DNA from: an uncultured Synergistaceae bacterium
GTDB lineage: Bacteria; Synergistota; Synergistia; Synergistales; Aminobacteriaceae
Assembly: GCA_937870605.1 (NCBI GenBank)
Contig: CALMZW010000097.1
Location: 1-19,296, forward strand
Direction of reading: 5' to 3'
DNA: 19,296 bases
Shown: piece by piece, positions 7,795-15,951 of the stretch
Numbering within the stretch: the first letter of the stretch is position 1
Layout of the letters: the number at the start of each line of letters is the position of its first letter
Program-made: the position numbers and the translations under genes
Notes under the pieces: generated by a model
The model's database searches: none
What the model was told of the DNA's origin: nothing
What the model saw: the letters and a program-made list of their open reading frames with translations, nothing else

Positions 7795-8268
7795 ATGGAT
7801 CGGCCGATGCGACGCAAGGAACGGGAAATCGCCGATATCGCCGCGATAGAGGATATCATACGGGCGGGGAGCGTGCTCTTCCTCGGTCTGTGCGACGGCG
7901 GAGAGCCGTACGTCGTTCCTATGAACTACGGCTACGCCGACGGAACGCTCTACATGCACTGCGCCCTCACCGGACGGAAACTGGACGTCCTGCGCGCGAA
8001 CCCCCGCGCCTGCGCGACGATCGTCGCCGATCATTCCCTCGTGCGCGGAAGCCGGGCCTGCGCGTTCAGCATGAACTACCGGTCCGCGATGGTCTACGGC
8101 TCCGTTCGCGAAGTTGCGGATCCGGACGGAAAACGGCGCGGAATGGAGGCCGTCATGCGCGCCGCCGCCGGTGCGGACGCTCCTGTCGACTTCGGACCGG
8201 ACGGGCTGGACAGGATCGTCATCCTGGCCCTCGCCGCGGAGCGGATGACCGGAAAACAGCACCTCTGA
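7795..8268 (+). CDS. NimA-like pyridoxamine 5'-phosphate oxidase-family flavoprotein
   Basis: This 157-aa cytoplasmic protein has the split beta-barrel flavin-binding fold of the PNPOx-like/NimA group. The N-terminal MRRKEREI helix and the strands FLGLCDGGEPYVVPMNYGYADGTLYMHCA follow that family closely, as do the Gly-Arg-Lys of TGRKLDVLRANPRA and the ACATIVADH strand. Members bind FMN, F420 or haem and have varied or unknown reactions; some reduce nitroimidazoles. ATG 7795 is chosen over ATG 7789 because GGGAGGG (7781-7787) is 7 nt away from the former and only 1 nt from the latter. The downstream cyclase starts 34 nt after the stop and may be co-transcribed. A TACAAT box at 7718-7723 inside the divergent gene could be a -10, but its -35 is poor. 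Confidence 0.85.
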   Translation: MDRPMRRKEREIADIAAIEDIIRAGSVLFLGLCDGGEPYVVPMNYGYADGTLYMHCALTGRKLDVLRANPRACATIVADHSLVRGSRACAFSMNYRSAMVYGSVREVADPDGKRRGMEAVMRAAAGADAPVDFGPDGLDRIVILALAAERMTGKQHL

Positions 8269-8302
8269 CTTCGGCGGATACCGTCGCCCCGGACACGCGC
8301 AC

Positions 8303-11191
8303 ATGTCCCCGGACGCCCTGAAACGGGAGAATACGTTCTTTCCGACAGAAACGCGATGGAGGCTCGCGGTGTTATTCGCGATCCTCATCGCGATCGCGTC
8401 CGCCGTCTACGCCCGGATAACGGTGACGTTGTACCGCAACGCCTCGGAAGACAACCTCCGCGCCTTCTCCGAAAAACAGGTCCTTCAGACCCGATTCGCC
8501 GCCGATGTCCTCGAGGCGCGTCTGTATGCCGTCATTCACGAGTGCGAGATCCTTGCCTCCTATACGATTCCGTTTTTTGTGAGGGGAAGGGCCTCCCCGG
8601 AAGATCTCAGGGACAGAATGAACGTATCCAGTCGGACGCACCCCGGCGTGAGCAGTCTGCTGTACGCGGGGCTTTCCGGCGAATCGCTGCACGTCTGTGA
8701 TTCGACGCATCGCGGAGAACGGCTCACCGAGATCGCGCGCGATCGGATCGCCCTGTACGGGGGGCGCAATATGCCGTCCGGGCAGCGCGTCCCGTTCGTT
8801 CCTCCAATATCCGCGTCCACGGAGACGCAGTTCATCGTCATGCTCTTTCCGGTCTTCTCGGGCGCCGATCTCATCGGAACGCTGGCTGCGGTTTACGACC
8901 TGCGCGACACGATCGACGACGTCATCTCGGCGATGCGCTTCGGCGCCTATGGAACGGCCTTCCTGACCGACGGGTACGGAACCATCCTCTATCACCAGCT
9001 GCCGGAATTGATCGGACGGAACGTGTTCTCCGGGGAGTTTATCGAGGACGAGGACTATATGACCTTCAACCGGCGGCAGCTGACCGAGATGCAGGGAACC
9101 GGCTCCTACAGGGCCCGCTTTCGAATCGGCGAGGCGGGCGAAACCCTCTCCCGGAAGATCGCGGCATGGAATTCGGTTCCGCTCGGAAATGTGAACCTGA
9201 CGGTGACGATGTCAACATTCATCGAGGAGATCGAGGCCCCCAACCGGACCATGCGCATCCGCCTCCAGCTCACCGGAACGCTCTTCATCCTTTTGCTCCT
9301 CGCGATGTCCTTTCTCTTTTTCCGGCGACTGTCCGATCACCGGATCCGTGAAAACGAAATCCGCCTCCGGCTCAGCATGGAGGCGGCCGGGGACAGCTTC
9401 TGGGACTGGAATATCCGGACCGGAAGGGTCTTTTTCAGCGAGAACTTCGGGACTATGTTCGGATTCGCGCCCGGGGAGATCACCCCGGATTTCGACGCGT
9501 GGCTCGGCCGGATTCACCCGGACGACCTTCCGGTCGTGAAGGTCGCGCTTCGGAACCATTACGCCGACGGGGGGCTCTTCGTGGCGGAGTACCGGGTTCG
9601 CAACGCCGGCGGCCGGTGGCAGTGGGTTCTGGCCCGGGGCGAGGTCGTCGAACGGGACCGGAAGGGAACGCCCGTCCGAATGATCGGGACGAACTCGAAC
9701 GTCGACATGAGACGGAAGATGGAGGAAGAGCTTCGGGACAAGAGCCGGGAGCTCGAACTGTATTCGCTGCGCCAGCGTGTCCTCTTCAACACGTTCTCGC
9801 AGTTCGGCCGGTGCACGGACTCGTCGGAGCTGTACGCGATCCTCGAGGAATCCCTCCGCGAGGTCTTCGACTACCGCGGGCTGATCCTTGTCCTCCACAC
9901 GGCGCGGCGCGGAGAGCGTTTCGACGTCTACGACAGCGGGAAACGTTCCGAAACATACGAGCAGGAGCATTTCCTCAGGGAAGGGCTCGGGATCGTCGGC
10001 CGCGCGTTCCGCGAAAAGCGGATCGAACGGGTCGGCGACGTCACCGTCGATCCGGACTATGTGCCGCACGATCCCGGCGTCCGCTCGATGCTCGTCGTTC
10101 CGGTCTCCTCCCGCGAATTTCCGTGGGGGATCGTCGCGCTGGACAGCGGACTGGAAGACGCCTTCGGCGTCCGCGACGAAGAGCTGCTTTCCATCGTGGC
10201 CTCGTATATCGCGCTGCATCTCGACGAGCGGGACGCGCGGGATCTTCTCGGCCGGAAGGCCATCCAGCTCCAGTCCCTGCACGAGCTGGTGCAGCTCGTC
10301 ATGACGGAACGGAACAACGAAGACATGGCGCGGGACGTCACCGCGGCGCTCGTGAAGGATTTCGGATTCCGGTACGCGTCCATGCTTTCGGCGGCTTCGG
10401 GGCGCGACGCCGCGCCGACCGAGGCCGGACGCGCCGGAACGCCGGAAGACGGGACGCTCCGGATGGAGGCTTTCGACTCCCGATCCGAAGCGATGCGCTC
10501 GAACGCGAACGGAGAAAAGCACAGCCTCGCGATCCCCATCTCGCTCGGCGAACAGTTCTACGGCGTCCTGAGCGTCGCGAGAGACGAAGGGATGAGCGAC
10601 GACGACATCAAGCTTTCCTTCATCCTGGCGGACCATATTTCCGGGTTCTGGGCGCTCAACGAGTTCATCCTCGCGCGCCAGAAGGAGGCGTGGGAGGATC
10701 CGCTCACCGGCGTGTGGAACCGGAGGTACATGATCCGGAAGCTCGAAGAGGAGGATCGCCGAATGAACCGGTACGGCGGGCATGCGGGCGTCGCGATCGT
10801 GGACCTGGGGAACTTCAAACGCGTGAACGACCTCCTGGGGCACGCGGCGGGCGACGACGTCCTGGTCAGCGTCGCCCGGATTCTTGTGGGAACGCTTCGG
10901 GATACGGACTTCGTCGGGCGGTACGGAGGGGACGAATTCATCGTCTGTTTCCCGGATTCCACGCCGAATCAGTGCCGGGCCGGACTGGAACGGGCGGCGA
11001 AGGCCGTTTCGGAACTCGCGGTTCCCGGCGACGCGACGTTCCGCGTCCTCGCCGACTACGGCATCGCGTGCCGTCCGGAGGACGGCGATTCCCTGATGAC
11101 GCTGATCAACATCGCCGATGAACGGATGTACGCGTTCAAGAGCGCCCGGAAACGCGAGAACGGCCTCTCGGACGACGATTCGAAGAGGTGA
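8303..11191 (+). CDS. Cache-PAS-GAF-GAF-GGDEF membrane diguanylate cyclase
   Basis: This 962-aa inner-membrane protein is predicted to make c-di-GMP from two GTP. Domains in order: TM helix at about 22-40; a periplasmic dCache-like sensor to about 320, with ETQFIVMLFPVFSGADLIGTL and GTAFLTDGYGTILYH; a second TM helix at about 323-343; PAS at about 351-475, with SFWDWNIRTGRVFFS and RIHPDD; two GAF-like regions at about 495-650 and 660-790; and GGDEF from DPLTGVWNRRYM. The active site GGDEF is at 875-879, and an RxxD inhibitory site (RDTD, 866-869) lies exactly five residues before it, so product inhibition is likely. The ATG at 8303 has no ribosome site. GTG 8369, which would start right at the first TM helix, has TGGAGG 6 nt upstream and is a real alternative. 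A bidirectional terminator follows. Confidence 0.92.
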   Translation: MSPDALKRENTFFPTETRWRLAVLFAILIAIASAVYARITVTLYRNASEDNLRAFSEKQVLQTRFAADVLEARLYAVIHECEILASYTIPFFVRGRASPEDLRDRMNVSSRTHPGVSSLLYAGLSGESLHVCDSTHRGERLTEIARDRIALYGGRNMPSGQRVPFVPPISASTETQFIVMLFPVFSGADLIGTLAAVYDLRDTIDDVISAMRFGAYGTAFLTDGYGTILYHQLPELIGRNVFSGEFIEDEDYMTFNRRQLTEMQGTGSYRARFRIGEAGETLSRKIAAWNSVPLGNVNLTVTMSTFIEEIEAPNRTMRIRLQLTGTLFILLLLAMSFLFFRRLSDHRIRENEIRLRLSMEAAGDSFWDWNIRTGRVFFSENFGTMFGFAPGEITPDFDAWLGRIHPDDLPVVKVALRNHYADGGLFVAEYRVRNAGGRWQWVLARGEVVERDRKGTPVRMIGTNSNVDMRRKMEEELRDKSRELELYSLRQRVLFNTFSQFGRCTDSSELYAILEESLREVFDYRGLILVLHTARRGERFDVYDSGKRSETYEQEHFLREGLGIVGRAFREKRIERVGDVTVDPDYVPHDPGVRSMLVVPVSSREFPWGIVALDSGLEDAFGVRDEELLSIVASYIALHLDERDARDLLGRKAIQLQSLHELVQLVMTERNNEDMARDVTAALVKDFGFRYASMLSAASGRDAAPTEAGRAGTPEDGTLRMEAFDSRSEAMRSNANGEKHSLAIPISLGEQFYGVLSVARDEGMSDDDIKLSFILADHISGFWALNEFILARQKEAWEDPLTGVWNRRYMIRKLEEEDRRMNRYGGHAGVAIVDLGNFKRVNDLLGHAAGDDVLVSVARILVGTLRDTDFVGRYGGDEFIVCFPDSTPNQCRAGLERAAKAVSELAVPGDATFRVLADYGIACRPEDGDSLMTLINIADERMYAFKSARKRENGLSDDDSKR

Positions 11192-11229
11192 TCGGGGAGA
11201 ACCGCGCCGCCAGGAGCTCGGATATTCAA

Positions 11230-11257
11230 AAAGGGGAGCCCGTTTCGGCTCCCCTTT
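11230..11257. terminator. bidirectional intrinsic terminator
   Basis: An 11-bp perfect stem (AAAGGGGAGCC with GGCTCCCCTTT) encloses the loop CGTTTC. The minus strand ends in TTTTT (11232-11228), so it is strongest for the thioesterase gene. On the plus strand only TTT follows, so termination of the cyclase gene would be weaker. It sits between the convergent stops. Confidence 0.8.
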
Positions 11258-11277
11258 GCGTCTCCTCGGCCTGTCGC

Positions 11278-11709
11278 CTATTGCCTGTCGCGAAACTCCT
11301 TCAGCTCCCTCGCGCGCTCCGCGGCCCGGTCCATGAGGCCGATGCGGTTCACGACGACGCGTTCCGTCCGTCCGTTGAAGACCTCTCCGAGCGAATCCGT
11401 CGCGACGACGTCCACGACGAGCCGGTTGCCGGATATTTCCGTCAGTGTCGCGCGCACGGAGATCGACGTTCCCATGAGCGTCGGCATCAGATGATTGATC
11501 CAGAGGCTCTTTCCGACGGTGATGTATCCCTCCGGCAGGTCTCCTTCAACCGCTTCCATGGTGGCCCGGACCATCAGCGACACGCACGCCGGGGTGGAAA
11601 GGAGCTGGTTGAGAGCGGGAGAGCTGTTTCCCACAGTGTCTTCCTCGGATATCATCTTTCTGACTTCGGCCGTCTTTCCCACCGACAGGTACTGCGCCAC
11701 GTCGAGCAT
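11278..11709 (-). CDS. hot-dog thioesterase, FlK (fluoroacetyl-CoA thioesterase)-like
   Basis: This 143-aa cytoplasmic protein has the single hot-dog domain of the FlK-like thioesterase family, common in bacteria as uncharacterised acyl-CoA hydrolases. It has the family STP motif (Thr39), TVGKSLWINHLMPTLMG with His73 at the catalytic His position, and the closing VFNGRTERVVV strand where relatives have GxHxR. The acidic residue that normally follows the STP helix (Glu of the Thr/Glu/His triad in FlK) appears as Val/Arg in SLMVRATMEAV, so activity is uncertain. ATG 11709 is chosen because GGAGG (11721-11717) lies 7 nt upstream; the longer frame to 11757 lacks a site. It is divergent from parA. 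TACAAT (11751-11746) could be its -10. Confidence 0.82.
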   Translation of the reverse strand: MLDVAQYLSVGKTAEVRKMISEEDTVGNSSPALNQLLSTPACVSLMVRATMEAVEGDLPEGYITVGKSLWINHLMPTLMGTSISVRATLTEISGNRLVVDVVATDSLGEVFNGRTERVVVNRIGLMDRAAERARELKEFRDRQ

Positions 11710-11782
11710 GATGATTCCTCCCTTCCTTCGGATGGATATACCTGTATTGTACTCCACATCGGCGAATTTCGTTTCTTCTCAC

Positions 11783-11810
11783 TTGAAGAGCCCGTATTCG
11801 TCCGTATAAT
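11783..11810 (+). promoter_or_regulatory. sigma70 promoter for parA operon
   Basis: TTGAAG (11783-11788), a 16-nt spacer and a perfect TATAAT (11805-11810) lie immediately before the ParA gene. The transcript would start near 11816, leaving a leader of only about 14 nt made almost entirely of the ribosome site. Confidence 0.75.
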
Positions 11811-11829
11811 GGAGTCGGGAGGTGGGGCG

Positions 11830-12621
11830 ATGAAGGTCATCGGTTTCTGCAACCTGAAGGGCGGGGTCGGAAAGACCACCGCCTGCCAGAATCTGGCGGT
11901 TGCGCTCGCACGAAAGGGGCTGCGTGTCGCAGCGCTGGATCTCGATCCCCAGAGCAACCTGACGGCCGGGTTCGGGATCTCGCTTGGGCAGGAGCAACGG
12001 TACATCTTCGACTTTCTGACCGGGGACGCCGCGCTTGCGGATATCGCGGCGGAGCGCGAAGGCGTATGGGTGGCTCCGAGCAGCCTGGACCTCGCGATCG
12101 CGGAGTTGCAGCTCGAGAGCGAACCGGGCAGGGATACGCTGCTCCGGGACGCCCTCGCGTCGATCCCCGCCGATGCGTATGACGTGGTCTTCTGCGACAG
12201 CCCTCCCCAGCTCGGCCTCTTCACGCGCAATGTCCTCGCGGCCGTGGACGAACTCCTTGTGCCGCTCGAGAGCGAGTTTTTCAGCCTCGCGGGACTGCGG
12301 CTGCTCACCAGGACGGTGCAGCTCTTCCGGAAGCGCCTGAACAGGGAACTGACCGTCGGCGGCGTGATCCTCACGCGGCACAATCCGAAGATCATCATGA
12401 ACCGCGAAGTTCAGAAAGAAGTCCGCAACTTTTTCGGAGACGTCCTCTACGACAGCACCATCCGCCAGTGCATCGGCATCGTCGAGGCGAGCGGATCCGG
12501 AATGTCCGTCCTCGCGTACGACCCGGGCTGCAACGGGGCGCGGGACTACGAACGGCTCGCCGGCGAGTTTCTGGAACGCGTTTTTCCGAAAGACGCTGCG
12601 GGGAAGCGGAGGTCCGTGTGA
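11830..12621 (+). CDS. ParA/Soj-family positioning ATPase
   Basis: This 263-aa cytoplasmic P-loop ATPase belongs to the ParA/MinD superfamily. The deviant Walker A KGGVGKTT spans 10-17, with signature Lys10 and Lys15. Walker A' is LDLDPQSN (36-43), followed by Walker B DVVFCDSPP. The C-terminal region has several Arg/Lys residues that could bind DNA. There is no N-terminal HTH, so it is the short chromosomal/cargo type (type Ib length). ATG 11830 is preferred, with GGGAGGTGG just upstream, because an in-frame ATG at 11809 overlaps the -10 box. The gene overlaps the next by one base (TGATG), indicating coupling. No ParB with ParB-N or HTH domains, and no parS-like sites, were noticed. A role in positioning plasmid, chromosome or protein cargo is inference. 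Confidence 0.92.
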   Translation: MKVIGFCNLKGGVGKTTACQNLAVALARKGLRVAALDLDPQSNLTAGFGISLGQEQRYIFDFLTGDAALADIAAEREGVWVAPSSLDLAIAELQLESEPGRDTLLRDALASIPADAYDVVFCDSPPQLGLFTRNVLAAVDELLVPLESEFFSLAGLRLLTRTVQLFRKRLNRELTVGGVILTRHNPKIIMNREVQKEVRNFFGDVLYDSTIRQCIGIVEASGSGMSVLAYDPGCNGARDYERLAGEFLERVFPKDAAGKRRSV

Positions 12622-13091
12622 TGGCGAGAAGACGGCCGAGTCTGAAGGATTATCTCACCACGGGGAAGGTGTTCGTCGAAGAGGTCCCGCCCGCGCCCGG
12701 GACGGTCGTCGCCGCGCCGCTTCCGGCGGAAGCGGACCATGCCGCGTCAGGGCAGGAGCCTCCGATCGAAACGACGACGGACGAAACGAAACCGCAAACG
12801 CCGCTTCCGCCGAAGATCCTGGAGCTTCTCGGCGACGCCGACCGGGAACAATGGACGCCGCTTCTCACTGCGGCCGCCATCGAGGAACGACCGATCGGCG
12901 AACTGTCCGCGCGCCGGGAGGAGTTCCGGACGCTGGACCGCAACCGTTACACGCTCTTTCTCCTGGATACGCCGAAAGGAACGCTGACGCCGGTCCGCAC
13001 GAGCGTCCGGATACGCGAACCGCTGGCGGCCCTGCTGCTCTGGGACGAAACGGGAAGCGCGGTCGTGTATTACTCCGAAGCCTACGCCTGA
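12621..13091 (+). CDS. small ParA-partner candidate with basic N-terminal tail
   Basis: I do not recognise this 156-aa protein. It starts at ATG 12621, overlapping the parA stop by one base, with GGAGGT (12608-12613) 7 nt upstream. Three zones are visible: a basic tail MARRRPSLKDYLTTGK; a Pro/Ala/Glu/Thr-rich, probably disordered linker (about 20-75); and a compact C-terminal domain (about 76-156) with EREFRTLD-like charged helices and strands ending in LLLWDETGSAVVYYSEAYA. ParA-type ATPases are commonly stimulated by a short Lys/Arg-rich N-terminal peptide of their partner (ParB, ParG, McdB-like adaptors), and the layout here matches that plan without any DNA-binding domain. The partner role is inferred from coupling and architecture. 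Its 3' end overlaps the convergent EAL gene by 10 nt. Confidence 0.75.
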   Translation: MARRRPSLKDYLTTGKVFVEEVPPAPGTVVAAPLPAEADHAASGQEPPIETTTDETKPQTPLPPKILELLGDADREQWTPLLTAAAIEERPIGELSARREEFRTLDRNRYTLFLLDTPKGTLTPVRTSVRIREPLAALLLWDETGSAVVYYSEAYA

Positions 13092-15724
13092 GAGGGCGTC
13101 GTCAGCGTGCGGCCGACGAACGCCGCCGCGGCCGACGGCTCCACGGCGTGCGAGAAGAGGAATCCCTGACCGTAACGGCATCCGCTCTCCCGGAGCCACA
13201 GAAGTTGCTGCGTCGTCTCGATCCCTTCCGCGAGCGAGTCCATGTTCAGATTGCGGGAGATGGAGATGACGGCGCGGATGACGCCCGTGTCGCTCGTCGA
13301 GTCGGGCAGCGCGCGGATGAACGTGCGGTCGATCTTCACGAGCCCGACCGGCAGGCGGTTCAGATACCGGAGAGACGAGTAGCCCGCGCCGAAATCGTCG
13401 AGCGCCACCCGCAGTCCGGCTTTTTTCAGGCGTTCCATTATTGCGGCCGTGGCGTCCATGTCGTGAAGGAGCGTGTTCTCCGTTATTTCCAGGACGATTC
13501 CGTCGGGCGGCGCGCCGAGGGCCGTGACGGCGCCGATCGTCTTTTCCGCGAAGTCCTCACGGAGAAATTCCGACGCCGCGATGTTGACGGACACGAAGAT
13601 GTCGGCGCCTCCGGGAAGGGCTCTCCATCGCGTCAGCTGCATGCACGCGTCAATGAGCATGATTCGGTCGATCCGGTCGATGAGTCCGGTCTCTTCGGCG
13701 ACGGGGATGAACTCGGCCGGAAGGATGACGCCGCGTTCCGGATGTTTCCACCGCGCGAGGGTCTCGAATCCGGCGATCTTCATCGTCTCGAGGTCGACGA
13801 TGGGCTGATAGTGTGCGACGAGGTGCTGCGCTTCGATGGCGCGAAGAATCTCGTCCTCGAACGTCAGCGGATTGACGCGTTTCCCGAATTGTTTCGGGTC
13901 GAAGACGACCGTGTGTCCGGTTCCTTCCGCCTGGGCGCGCGCGAGCGCGAAATCGACGTCCCCGAGGACGCTCCCGGCGTCGCGATAACGGGAGAGATCC
14001 CATACGACGCCCATCGAGGCGCTCGGAACCGTCGTGTAGTCGCCGAGCGCGGAAGGGGTCTCGATGACGGCTTTGATCTTCTGCAGGAAAACCTCCATGT
14101 CCGTTCCGCCCGAGAGAGAACGCGCCAGGATGGCGAATTCGTCTCCGCCCCAGCGCGCGAGAACGTCGGACGGAGCGAGGATCGACCGGAGCCGGGCGCT
14201 CATCTGCCGGAGCGCTGCGTCCGCGGCCTTGGGGCCGACGATTTCGTTCAGGGACTTGAAGCGGTCGATATCGAGGACGAGGACGGCGAGGCTTTTGCGG
14301 GCGGAGTCGGGAATCGCGAGCGACGCTTCCAGCTCCTCGATGAAGATCGCGCGGTTCGGCAGTCCGGTCAGCGCGTCGGTGTAGGTCATCCGGGCCAGCT
14401 GTTGCTCCATCCCGATCTGCTCCGTGAGATCCCGGACGGTGATCATCGATATCGGGCGCGTCCCCGCCTCGAAGGGGGCGATTTGAATCTCGACGGGGAG
14501 TTCCGCGCCGTTCGACCGGATCAGCGATCCGCTGATCGTCGTCTTTTCGGTGATATTCTTCATGTTCCGGGCCGTGCTCTTCGACAGATAGGAGGAAAGC
14601 GTCGCGCCGCGCAAAACCATGCGGTCGCGTCCGAGCATCCGTTCGGCGGCGATGTTCACCTCAACGATATGCCCCTTCGCGTCCGTGAGAAGCATCGGAA
14701 CCGGACCGTTCCGGAAGATGGTTTCCATAGTATCCAGCAACGCGTTGACGGATCGTGAGAGGGCATCGAGCTCCTCCCCTTCCGCCGCGTCGATGCGTGC
14801 GTCGACGCGCGCGTCGAGCTCCAGTCTCTCGAAGAGCTCCCGGAGCCGCTGGACGGGGGATGACACGAAGCGCAGGAGCAGAAAGACGCCGGACAGGGCC
14901 GCCAGCAGGACCGTCAGGAGAATGCCCGCGGCGAGAATCAGAATCGTCTGCATCCCGTCGGACGAGAAGCGCATCGGAACGTGAACGGACAAAAGCAGCG
15001 CCGGACGTCCCAGAGGATCGGAAAGCGTATGTGTCGCGTCGATGACGCCGTTCTTTCTTCGGACAAGTCTCGTATCGTCGAAATTCGGGCCGTCTTTTCC
15101 GGGGGGGAGGACGTCCGCCTGGAGGCCGGTGATGGCCGCCATCGTGTCGCGTTCCGCGCTGACGCGCCGGCCGAGAACGAGCGTTCCGCGGAACGGTCCT
15201 TGAAGGTTGCTGTTCAGGATCGCCTGAGACGCGAAAAAGAACGCTTCGCCGCCGATGGCGAGAAAGCCCGAAGATCGAAAATCCGCGTCGCGCGCGCTGA
15301 TGAAGGACACGTATTCGCGAAGATCCCGCTCCTCGCGGGACGTCAGCGGGCGAAGCCGGTTGCGGGTCGATTCCATCATGATCGAGTACCGGATATCCCG
15401 TTGCGGCGAGACAATGACGAAAAGATCCGCCCGGATGTTCTGAAGCGTCGGGAGCGAGAGGTTTTCGGAGATATATTCGGCCCCGAGATCTTCGGCGAAT
15501 TCATAGGTGTCGTCCCAGGGAGCCCAGTCGCCGACAAGCGTCTGCATGTGCCGCTGCTCCGACCGGATGACGTTCAGGAACAGCCGCATGCTTTCGCGCG
15601 CCTCCCGATCGTCCATCGTCGCGAACGAACGCATGAGCAGCGACGACGAGAACGACAGCAACAGGACGAGGCAAATGACGCCGATTGCTCCCGTAATGCT
15701 CAGGATTCGCGTTCGCAACGACAT
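13082..15724 (-). CDS. CHASE4-PAS-GGDEF-EAL c-di-GMP turnover protein
   Basis: This is an 880-aa inner-membrane protein. Residues about 8-28 are TM1; a periplasmic CHASE4-type sensor follows (GDWAPWDDTYEF near its start); TM2 lies at about 265-290, then a HAMP-like segment, PAS, GGDEF and EAL. The cyclase signature GGDEF (526-530) is intact, but the RxxD inhibitory site reads APSD, so it is absent. GHxxGD reads GPKAAD, so cyclase activity may be reduced. The phosphodiesterase signature reads ETL (654-656) with the catalytic Glu kept. The NIAASEF, EITEN, DDFGAG, KIDRTF, AEGIE and GQGF motifs supply the remaining metal and base residues. Net c-di-GMP hydrolysis to pGpG is therefore the likeliest output. 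ATG 15724 is chosen for GAGGA (15736-15732) 7 nt upstream; the longer frame is unsupported. Confidence 0.92.
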   Translation of the reverse strand: MSLRTRILSITGAIGVICLVLLLSFSSSLLMRSFATMDDREARESMRLFLNVIRSEQRHMQTLVGDWAPWDDTYEFAEDLGAEYISENLSLPTLQNIRADLFVIVSPQRDIRYSIMMESTRNRLRPLTSREERDLREYVSFISARDADFRSSGFLAIGGEAFFFASQAILNSNLQGPFRGTLVLGRRVSAERDTMAAITGLQADVLPPGKDGPNFDDTRLVRRKNGVIDATHTLSDPLGRPALLLSVHVPMRFSSDGMQTILILAAGILLTVLLAALSGVFLLLRFVSSPVQRLRELFERLELDARVDARIDAAEGEELDALSRSVNALLDTMETIFRNGPVPMLLTDAKGHIVEVNIAAERMLGRDRMVLRGATLSSYLSKSTARNMKNITEKTTISGSLIRSNGAELPVEIQIAPFEAGTRPISMITVRDLTEQIGMEQQLARMTYTDALTGLPNRAIFIEELEASLAIPDSARKSLAVLVLDIDRFKSLNEIVGPKAADAALRQMSARLRSILAPSDVLARWGGDEFAILARSLSGGTDMEVFLQKIKAVIETPSALGDYTTVPSASMGVVWDLSRYRDAGSVLGDVDFALARAQAEGTGHTVVFDPKQFGKRVNPLTFEDEILRAIEAQHLVAHYQPIVDLETMKIAGFETLARWKHPERGVILPAEFIPVAEETGLIDRIDRIMLIDACMQLTRWRALPGGADIFVSVNIAASEFLREDFAEKTIGAVTALGAPPDGIVLEITENTLLHDMDATAAIMERLKKAGLRVALDDFGAGYSSLRYLNRLPVGLVKIDRTFIRALPDSTSDTGVIRAVISISRNLNMDSLAEGIETTQQLLWLRESGCRYGQGFLFSHAVEPSAAAAFVGRTLTTPSQA

Positions 15725-15759
15725 GCGGGATTCCTCACTTTCTCCAGGGTATCCAAAAT

Positions 15760-15788
15760 ATCTTACGCTGAGAGCAGGGAAAGGGCAA
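15760..15788 (-). promoter_or_regulatory. candidate sigma70 promoter for the GGDEF-EAL gene
   Basis: On the minus strand TTGCCC (15788-15783), a 17-nt spacer and TAAGAT (15765-15760) lie about 36 nt before the ATG. It is back to back with the riboswitch promoter of mntP. Confidence 0.5.
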
Positions 15789-15826
15789 ATAGATGGCGAG
15801 GATCTGACGTCCGGAGGACCGGATTC

Positions 15827-15856
15827 TTGCCTTCGCATCGCTTCGAAGTGTACACT
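15827..15856 (+). promoter_or_regulatory. candidate sigma70 promoter for the mntP riboswitch transcript
   Basis: TTGCCT (15827-15832), an 18-nt spacer and TACACT (15851-15856) would start transcription near 15863, exactly at the 5' edge of the aptamer. The agreement with the RNA boundary raises confidence. Confidence 0.5.
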
Positions 15857-15863
15857 ATACGCG

Positions 15864-15951
15864 CGAAGGGGAGTAGCTTCCCGGATCGAGTCAACAGACC
15901 GGCGAAAGCCTGGCTCGATCGTCGGCGTTCGACCGATAAGCGAGACCTTCG
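15864..15951 (+). ncRNA. yybP-ykoY manganese riboswitch aptamer
   Basis: The conserved elements of this Mn2+-sensing aptamer are present in order: GGGGAGTAGC (15868-15877), the L1-type GTCAACAGACC (15890-15900), CCTGGC (15909-15914) and the closing AAGCGAGACCTT (15938-15949). Helix P1 can form between CGAAGG (15864-15869) and CCTTCG (15946-15951). The gene downstream is mntP, the classic partner of this class. Known biology: Mn2+ bridges the two loops and stabilises P1. Because the 3' P1 strand is also part of the terminator stem, metal binding should relieve termination and turn on Mn2+ export. Confidence 0.93.

Noticed and set aside
11188..11829. N-terminal extension of ParA to 477 aa
   Set aside because: The extension crosses a terminator, the antisense of the thioesterase gene and the parA promoter. 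The ParA family starts at the MKVIGFCNLKGG residue run at 11830.
12468..12620. Longer start for the ParA partner gene inside parA
   Set aside because: The added residues are Arg-rich shadow sequence of the parA 3' end. ATG 12621 has the ribosome site and the one-base overlap.
12851..14758. 635-aa plus-strand open frame opposite the GGDEF-EAL gene
   Set aside because: The composition is Arg/Asp/Gly-rich without domains, and the minus strand holds unmistakable GGDEF and EAL motifs. The frame is an artefact of high GC.
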